Assembly: GCA_029718625.1 (NCBI GenBank)
Contig: CM056383.1
Location: 64,914,849-64,978,848 of the forward strand
Source of the DNA: Synaphobranchus kaupii
Lineage: Eukaryota > Chordata > Actinopteri > Anguilliformes > Synaphobranchidae
DNA: 64,000 bases
Direction of reading: 5' to 3'
Made by a program: the position numbers and the translations under genes. Under the pieces are notes generated by a model. The model was not told the DNA's origin, did not search any database, and was given only the letters and a program-made list of their open reading frames with translations. Positions 56,861 through 64,000 of this stretch are shown in pieces (position 1 is the first letter of the stretch; every line of letters begins with the position of its first letter).

Positions 56861-57829
56861 CACTGCAGTGGAAGATGATATAACCTATTTTAAATTGATA
56901 TCGGGGGAAAAAAAATGATACGATCAATGTAATAATGCATTTGTTTCACAAGGGAATGTCTAAAATCACAAACCACGTAGGCCTATTCTTAATCATTTGT
57001 GTTTTAGCCTTACTGTTTTTTTACAGGATATTTAAGTGCAGTGATGGGCCTCAGATTGCGTATGTCAATAAATTCTACAAGTTTTAACTAACCTGTTAGG
57101 CTGTATAGAAAAATGCATGCGTTTGTGTGGTAGCCTACGATATTATAGCCCACCATATACTGAAATAGCCCATGCAGAAACTGGTGTATGTACGAATTCT
57201 GTTATTTAGCTGTGCTGTGATTTGTGCCATTTCCCTCTGAACATGCTTCATTCTGCCCTACACTGCCCTGGTGTTTGGGTGGGGGTGGGGGGTGGTGCCC
57301 ATACAAAATAAATGCCAGGAACCGATTAATAACATTAAAGATAACACAGGGAGGCACAGTGGGTGGAAATCTTGTTTGCCAGGCCGTGCATGCTGTCCGC
57401 CTTTTTACAATTAAAGTCATCCATCAGCGGACTCTATTCTTATCCAGAGGGTGATGAAATCATGCTGCGTGATAGTCCTGGGAAGCACTGTACTGAAGTG
57501 CTGCTGATGGAGGTAAGTTGTTTCAGTGCCATGGCCTGACTAACATTCAGCACTCCACGGACTGCACGGACGTCAACCGCTCCCCTCCATCATAAGCCAA
57601 AGGTAAAGGCATAAGACATATCAGACGACAGCCTCACTCATCCAGTATGTCGTGGTCTGAAAACGCACTTTTTCAGACTCCACCTCGACTAAACTACCTA
57701 TATAGGGCCATTCTATAGTACTAGCTTCCTGTTTTTTTGCTTGTTTTCTATTTAACTTGTGTTTTTTTTTGGTTATTTTATAGTTCAGAATGTACAGCTG
57801 ACTGTGTGTACTATTCATGTCCATTACTA
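56861..57829. other. No gene seen
   Basis: Mixed DNA; no element ends. Short frames around 57200-57450 on both strands have no known domain. Confidence 0.45.
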
Positions 57830-57961
57830 GGGATAGCTCCTACGCTGTGAGAAAGTTGCGCTTTGTCGGATCTGCTTTGCAGTGGCGTCAATGACCTTCA
57901 ATATGCACTTATTGTACGTCACTTTGGATAAAAGCGTCTGCCAAATAATTGTTAAAAAAAA
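57830..57961 (+). mobile_element. V-SINE-type tail fragment
   Basis: ACGTCACTTTGGATAAAAGC followed by GTCTGCCAAATAATTG and an A run is the conserved tail of the same SINE class as 18466-18684, in forward orientation. The head is not recognisable. Confidence 0.75.
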
Positions 57962-58599
57962 AGAAGTATGTATCGGATAGCAGTCCACTGCCCCTGCACT
58001 GTGGTATGCGGCGAGCTCCTCGCTTGTTTATCCTCCGCCTCCTCCGTCATTCCTTGCTCGAAGCCATCACGGCTCCTCTCGGTGAGCACGCACAAAAATG
58101 GGTTAATCGGACGGGCCGGCGAATTAGCTGTCCACATTGCCACAGTAGGGAGGAAGAGGTAAAGCAGGTTCAGTCAATTCCCCCTTTAATTAAACTGCAG
58201 GTCTTGGCATGATTCGTTTCTCCTCCCATGTACAATGCATTTACTCTGTCTACCTATTCAACCTAGACTGTCATGGTTACACTTGACCAATGTATGTAAT
58301 TATATCGGACATACAAAGAGTGTAGAGAGTGATATCACTGTTTCTAATGTTTACAAGTGTCTCTATATAAACAAACATGGTAGAATTGTTGATTTGGTAA
58401 CTAAGGATATCTTATCTAGTCTCCAGCCCTCTGTAAGAATGTATATATTTTTTGCCCCTCTTTTTGTAATTACTTGCAATATAGCACAATGAGAATATTG
58501 GACTTTTATTATTCTTGACATGCATAGCCATTGCTAGCATAATGTGGCTTAAGAGGGTACATAATCCCTCTAAATACAAACACCTAATTAAGAACAATT
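57962..58599. other. No gene identified
   Basis: The stretch 57990-58160 is GC-rich, non-repetitive and open in several frames on both strands without known domains; it may be conserved non-coding DNA. The rest is AT-rich. Confidence 0.3.
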
Positions 58600-58689
58600 G
58601 ACAGCATGTTAAAATTCCGGGATTGCAATTGTGGTTGGAACGTAAACCAGCATACAGTGGTCCCCCAGGACCAAGTTTGAGAACCACTG
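58600..58689. mobile_element. hAT-type right end fragment
   Basis: Ends CCAAGTTTGAGAACCACTG after GTGGTTGGAACGTAAACCAG, a typical fish hAT right end. CAGTGGTCCC at 58655 is an inverted match to the end, making a short hairpin. Confidence 0.65.
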
Positions 58690-58779
58690 ATGTAGATAAC
58701 TATAACATTCTATTTTCAAATGTTATTCATGACATCATAACGTATTGCCTATACTACCTATATCCCCAAATACCTCGCC

Positions 58780-58952
58780 TCGGAGGACTACTTTTACTTT
58801 TGATACTTGAGTACATTTAAGAGCATGCACTTATATACTTTGACTTAAGTATAAATTTCCAAGTGGAACTTTAACTTTTACCTGAGTATGTTTTTATGTG
58901 GTTATTTGCACTTTTACTCAAGTAAGGGATTTGTGTACTTCTTCCACCTCTG
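58780..58952. mobile_element. hAT-type right end fragment (CCACCTCTG)
   Basis: Repeated TACTTTTACTTTTGATACTT-like words followed by TTTTACTCAAGTAAGGGATT and a terminal CTTCCACCTCTG correspond to an abundant fish DNA-element end. The left end is not seen. Confidence 0.65.
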
Positions 58953-60037
58953 CTGAATGGATGAGCACAATGTATCTCCTAAGACTTCTAAAGGTTTGTG
59001 GATCCTGAATGAGCAGAGCTTCAAATGTGGATCACAAGGCTGGTACAAAGAAAAAAAAGGTCAGAGATTAATGGATGTCAGTTTATAACTGAAGGCTATA
59101 TCATGTTGAAAAGGAACCGTTCCTCTATAAGCCGAAGCAAGGTGTATTGATCTCGATGCGGCACTACCCACTGTAAAAGAAAATCCTCATTTATTGCACA
59201 CCGCTGACATTACCTTCTGCTTTCATTCTGCACACCAATGGCTCCCTTTTATGTGTTGTGTATTTAGTTGCTCCAGAATAGTAGGATGTCTGTGTGTGGT
59301 CAGGTACATTCTCCTCCGAACACGATTTGGACTTACCTTTTGTGCCCATTGTTCTCATGGACCTCACTCCATTACGTGTCCCCATTTCCCGGCAGCCATT
59401 AAAGTATATAGTCTACTTTTTATTGTTTGTTCAGAGGATATGGTCCCAGGAGTACTTTATCCAACACAATAAATAGAGTGAATAAGTGAAGCAACAGACA
59501 CACACACAAAACGGTTATTCACTTTTGATTTAAGGGAAAAAAGGTAGCATGTGGTGTTTAACTCGTGAAAGAATATGTAGCAACCCCATGCTGACATGAG
59601 TTTATATTAATTAATGGTGTGGTCACGTTTTTCAGTATGACTCCTACTTCTACTATAATGAAAAGCAAATTTCAACCATTGTTGATAAATATGTCTGGAA
59701 GCAGCCATTAGTGGGATCCAAACACTTATTCTGCCTTTCATGTGATCCTATTGTGGGGATGGACAACTACATCGACTTTGTGACCTCTGTGTTGCAGCTG
59801 TGACTTAGTTCATTTCTAGTGAATTTGGTGCTATATTGTGACAACTTTGTGCACACTGGTTCCTTTTATATAATCGTCATTTCAGAGTGTTTTTTCAGAA
59901 AGGGAAAAATGTCAGAAATTCCAATATGGTTAAGAGTTATGAAGCAGATTTGTACGCAGGATCTTTTAGGGTTGGTTTCAGATCTCCAGGTCAAACAAGA
60001 CAGGAGTCATGATTGCTCACATATTGAAAATGATCTA
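58953..60037. other. No gene seen
   Basis: AT-rich DNA; frames at 59190-59480 on both strands have no known domain. Confidence 0.45.
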
Positions 60038-60312
60038 TCTTTAACCCTAACCCTAGCTCTAAGTGTGGAGATGAACAATTTTCTTGACCTAACTTTAATC
60101 CTATCACCACCTGTAATGCTACCCCGACACTAACCATGACATTACCCTAACCCTCAACCTAACACTTTTCTGGAGAACAGACACAGAATGGAAAAGCAGT
60201 AAAACTAAATTCTTGGAAGGACTAAACATATAGGGGTCAAATTCAAAGGGTTTCATTATATTGAATAACACTAGTTAGAGTTAGGGTTAGTGTTTAGGTT
60301 AGGGCAAGTTTA
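60038..60312. repeat. Degenerate telomere-like motifs
   Basis: TTAACCCTAACCCTAGC (60041), ACCCTAACCCTCAACCTAAC (60144) and GAGTTAGGGTTAG then GGTTAGGG (60283-60306) occur within 270 bp, the last in the opposite orientation. Too few perfect units for an interstitial telomere array. Confidence 0.4.
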
Positions 60313-60814
60313 GGGAGGAATCTTTATTTCTCAAGTTATTACTCAATATGGGCTCTTTGAGAAAAGTTTGCACTGAACATTCAGTTTGTTTTGCTGAATT
60401 TGTTTACCTGATGTGTCTGCAACCTTATGTGTTCTAATTGCATATGTTCAAACCCTCTGGGAATATTGTGTTTATTTTTGTGATCCACTGTTTTTTTCTG
60501 TGCTCCTTTCATGCAGTGCTGAATTTGGGTTTGTTTGTTAGCCTGATATTTCTAACGATGCAATTCTGTGGTTATGGAAATGAGAAACTAGGTGCGTGTG
60601 TGTGTCCTTCTGGTCGTCAATGTTATAGATGTGTTGTGGTAATCTAGTTCTAAGTGTGTTTCCTGTTTCCCCGCACACATCTTAGTGTTAGTGTTGGGGT
60701 CAGAATACAATAATCTTCCTATTGTCAAAAAGTTATTAACCATATCCATGGTGGCCCCCTAGTGTTAGTCGTCGACATCCCAATTACAGTACTTATATTT
60801 CTCTGAAATTAAAA
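60313..60814. other. No gene seen
   Basis: AT-rich spacer with short chance frames. Confidence 0.5.
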
Positions 60815-61450
60815 AACATCAGCCTCTCAATTTGCACTGCAGGGCACTAAAACAGCAGGGTGCTAATAGCCAAACCATTGTTTACAACCTTCATATTGCC
60901 CCTTACAGACAGAATGCACCATTTCTACACATTAAAAAAACAATAATAATTGTTACAATAATATATTATTCAAAAGTTGTATTCTGTGTTTTTTCCCCTG
61001 TACTATGTACCATACCCAGTGTACTTTCGGTTTTGTACTCATATACTATTTTTCTACAAAATCTCTGATATGAACATACAGTATCTTCATATAGATCTTC
61101 ATAACCAAATATCCTACCTGCTTATGAAGCTACAACTGTTTACAACCCTGAAGAGTTTCTTATTCCATTTTGCTATTGTCTAGCAAAGTCTCCACTTCCA
61201 CAGCAACTACATATCGCACTTGTGGCTGTAATACGTTGCTGTTGTTATGTAAAAACAAATATAATTTTAAAAGTTTTTTTAATCTATATAAAAACATTAG
61301 GCTATGTATTTTTATGCAAATGTATTCTGTTGCAAATTTATGAATGGTATAGCCTCTTCCTTATTTTGAACTTTAAACCATGGTTTTTGAGGTATTTACA
61401 CTTAAATGAGACTAGTAACAACTAGGTGAAATTTTCCTCTCGTTAATAGG
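60815..61450. repeat. Dispersed repeat, copy 2
   Basis: Matches 46815-46945 and 48446-48900 in block order (GCCTCTCAATTTGCACTGCA at the left; CCTGAAGAGTTTCTT, TGGCTGTAATACGTTGCTGT and ACTTTAAACCATGG further right). It lacks the hAT end and the Tc1-like insertion found in copy 1, so it shows the arrangement before insertion. Confidence 0.8.
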
Positions 61451-62344
61451 TTCAAAAAAAGATAAGGCCAACTGGTCTATAGTCACTATCAGAGCTTCCC
61501 TTTGAGGACATCATGGATTATTTGAAGGACCATAGGCTGAGGGAGGAGTTGGAGCCAGTTCAGCAGCACAGCGGCTGTGCGCAGACGCATTGAGCTGATT
61601 TGGGCCTGCGACTTATTTTGTTTTTTAAAGGTACCTCTGTTTCTTAAAGTGAAAACTTCAAATCACCACAATATATCACAGAGGGATGTATCCACTACAC
61701 ATCCACCAAATATATTGTCAAGAAAATGTCAATAGGTATATTAATATACATCTCAAAGTCAGCTAATAAACTCAGTCTCAGGATTGTAAGAGTGTGGTCT
61801 AAATCCAAACCCTCAAGTGTGGCTAGCGTGTCTACAATGGCAGACGGACAAGCCAGTGCTATCGGGAACATCCAGCCCTACATGTTTGAACCTGAGGAAG
61901 AAGAAATTATGAGGATTTAATACATCCACATGCACGTTCCACACAAATCATTACACAATGGTAAGATTTATTGAGTTTTTTTTATTTAAAGGCAAACTAT
62001 TCTCAAGGGCATACAAAATGAGTGTTTGGCTGAGACTCTAACATGATTCTTAAGTGGTACAGGGCAGCTTTATACATCTCAAACTATGGGAGGAGTTATG
62101 TAATGAGATCAAAATATGTATTGGTTGTGGGTTGAGGACTGATGTTGACGTCAACTTGGAACCCTTTTCGACTTCACCCTTTTTTTCAGCATACAGGAAT
62201 AAATAGATATAGATAGACCGAAATTGAACGAGATTTCAATGGAATTGATTCCTCGTGCTCTTTCGGGGCTCAATACAAACCTTAATAGCCATACATAACG
62301 TGGTCATAAGCCTATTACTGATTTTCTTTGTCTGTCACTTTATT
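61451..62344. other. No gene established; one short frame at 61837-61920
   Basis: Mixed DNA. An ATG at 61837 in a favourable context (ACAATGG) opens a 27-codon frame, MADGQASAIGNIQPYMFEPE and then EEEIMRI, stop at 61918-61920. The IQPYMFEPE stretch resembles the N-terminal motif of some fish-expanded, transposon-associated proteins. It may be a first exon or a relic. Confidence 0.25.
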
Positions 62345-63115
62345 GAATTTTATTGCAAGGATTGCCCCTTGAGATGTAGCATCTCATTTTCGAGGGGGTC
62401 CTATAAACACAGAGATCCAAAATGATACAACACAGATAAAACAACAATACATAACATATACTACAAATACACAGATACAGACAACTCGCACATCCTCTCC
62501 CTCCCACACCCCAGACCACAGTTGTTGTACAAGAAAAATAAAAACAAAAAAAATAAATATTTTTACAATGACCCGAAAAATAAATCTAATACATCAGCAT
62601 AAGGAGCAGTTTCAGCAGTATGTCTTAAGATTGAAAGATTGAAGGTATGCACAAATTAAAAGCATGAGCATGTTGTTTTAAAATGAGAAAATAAAGATGG
62701 CCTGAAGCAGCGGAAAGAGGTAATAGATCTAAGAGAGAGGGGAAGATTATTCCAATCAGAAGGAGCTTTATATTGGAAAGACCTGCGACCGACTTCTTTA
62801 AAAATTCTTGGGACAAAGAAAAAGGGATATTGCATATGTCTGAGTGAATATGTAGATTTACATGGAACCAACAACTGTTTTAAATAAGAAGGACAATTAA
62901 AATAAACACATTTGAAGATGAGCTGAACCCAGTGTAATTTCCTTCTAGATTCGAGCTGCAACCAATTGAGCGAATGATACATAATACAATGATGGGTTCT
63001 ATATGGACACCTCAAAACAAATCTACATAGAGACTTTAAAGGTAGCTCTTCCTCTGTAATGGGGCAAAATTCAAGGCATAGGGAAAGGAGTACAGGAGTT
63101 TGGTGCAAGAGTTAA
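62345..63115 (-). pseudogene. LINE reverse transcriptase C-terminus and 3' untranslated region
   Basis: A 150-codon minus-strand frame (62656-63108) ends with RSFQYKAPSDWNNLPLSLRS and then SLFSHFKTTCSCF, the typical end of a fish non-LTR retrotransposon ORF2 downstream of the reverse transcriptase domain. The 3' untranslated region follows at lower coordinates with CTCGAAAATGAGATGCTACA and ends in AATAAAATTCAATAAA near 62345. The catalytic domain is absent through 5' truncation. The relation to the copy at 48945-49335 is clear from the shared 3' part. Confidence 0.8.
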
Positions 63116-63557
63116 TCCTTGATTTGGGCGACCAGTTTCTTTTCACTATTGGGGCCTATAGTGAAATATATAGCCTCATGTAATTTGGATTTTTTTGGAG
63201 ATTAATTAATCAGCTAATCTTTAAAAATAAATGACTTCAAGCAGATTTGTGTGTATTTCTCCTGTTTCATTTATTATATTTAGGTAGTTTTTCATCCATG
63301 TAACCCTTTCAAGCAACCCCTTTTTGAAAACAATACCCAAAATAAAATGGTTATGGTCCCCTTTGACTACAGGCATAAACCTGGTCTCTTCTGAAAGGTA
63401 ACCCTTCAGCTTTTGTTTATAAGAGTCAGAGTTAATCTTTTACATAGTTTTAGTTGTTTTTTTTCTTGCCTAAAATGTTTTCTTTATTGGATGCCGATGG
63501 CTGTGGCTGGTCACCTTAAAAACACAATGGAGCTACCAAATTCTGGTTCATATGTGA
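63116..63557. other. No gene seen
   Basis: AT-rich spacer between a truncated LINE and a hAT end. Confidence 0.5.
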
Positions 63558-64000
63558 TAGGGATGCACGATATTGGATTTTTTGCCGATATCCGATATGC
63601 CGATATTTTCCAACTCTCTTGGCCGATTGCCGATGCCGATACCGATATATGCACACATTTTTCCCCACCTAATTTCAGAGAACATCAAGTCTCTCCTGTA
63701 GTGGAATTAACACATTATTATGCCTACTCTTATGGCCCACTGGCAGATGCAGACATATGCTTTTCAAAATGTACACATTCACTGGGCAAAATAAGAAAAC
63801 TACTTCAACTTAGGTTGTGTAAAACATGCCATATTTTTTATTTATGGAACATTTTCTTTCAAACTGTAAGATTCATCCTACTTAAACAGGCTTGGATGAT
63901 GCTCTCCCTGAGACAGTCCTGACAATAGCCACCACAACCATGGCAAATTTGACCCATTTCACAAGTTACAAAACAAATATTTAAAAAAAATTACACATTA
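63558..64000 (+). mobile_element. hAT-type element, left end, cut by the window edge
   Basis: Begins TAGGGATGCACGATATTGGA and continues with repeated GCCGATAT/CCGATATGCC words, the form of a very abundant fish hAT element. The 169-codon frame at 63413-63922 crosses its border and is not a gene. The right end lies outside the window. Confidence 0.75.

Noticed and set aside
60038..60312. Interstitial telomere array
   Set aside because: Only two or three perfect units in a row, in mixed orientation.
63413..63922. 169-codon frame
   Set aside because: It crosses the border of a hAT end and reads through its GCCGATA repeats; no protein features.

Overview
The window looks like intergenic or intronic DNA from a teleost fish nuclear genome. 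The evidence is its repeat content: Tc1/mariner elements of several families (one very close to the salmonid Sleeping Beauty type), V-SINE-like tRNA-derived SINEs, L2-type LINE fragments, many short hAT-type elements, a Ty3/gypsy chromovirus, and long dinucleotide microsatellites. No species can be fixed from the sequence alone. No convincing host protein-coding exon, classical tRNA, rRNA or CRISPR array was found; nearly everything that can be named is mobile DNA.

Layout. 1-3679: the 3' part of a Ty3/gypsy chromovirus, with an uninterrupted pol reading frame (RT end, RNase H, integrase, chromodomain), a polypurine tract and a 1.5-kb 3' LTR carrying a 116-128 bp minisatellite. 3680-15869: AT-rich DNA with a dead Tc1 transposase (5195-5708), microsatellites, hAT MITEs and small palindromic MITEs. 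15870-30605: dense repeats, including a Sleeping Beauty-like non-autonomous element holding a SINE, several copies of a long foldback (palindromic) family (complete copy 28819-30036), L2-type LINE reverse transcriptase remains and long (TG)n/(CA)n tracts. 30606-38501: mostly unassigned AT-rich DNA, a 500-base assembly gap (34854-35353) and a Tc1 fragment. 38502-39726: a probable solo LTR interrupted by an 827-bp TA-flanked MITE. 41018-49335: another foldback arm, a three-level nested insertion (43229-44566), a broken Sleeping Beauty-like transposase copy (47053-48445) inside a further repeat, and a LINE 3' end. 49336-64000: SINE pieces, another foldback copy, hAT ends, a LINE 3' end (62345-63115) and the left end of a hAT element running off the window.

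The parts do not form a pathway. Their relations are those of insertion history: elements nest in each other, non-autonomous copies keep only the ends that a transposase would bind, and every DNA-transposon transposase visible here is broken. Only the gypsy pol frame looks undamaged in the part seen. The most unusual material is the set of long foldback elements and their partial copies, and the nested stack at 43229-44566. I did not find a clearly new functional gene system.
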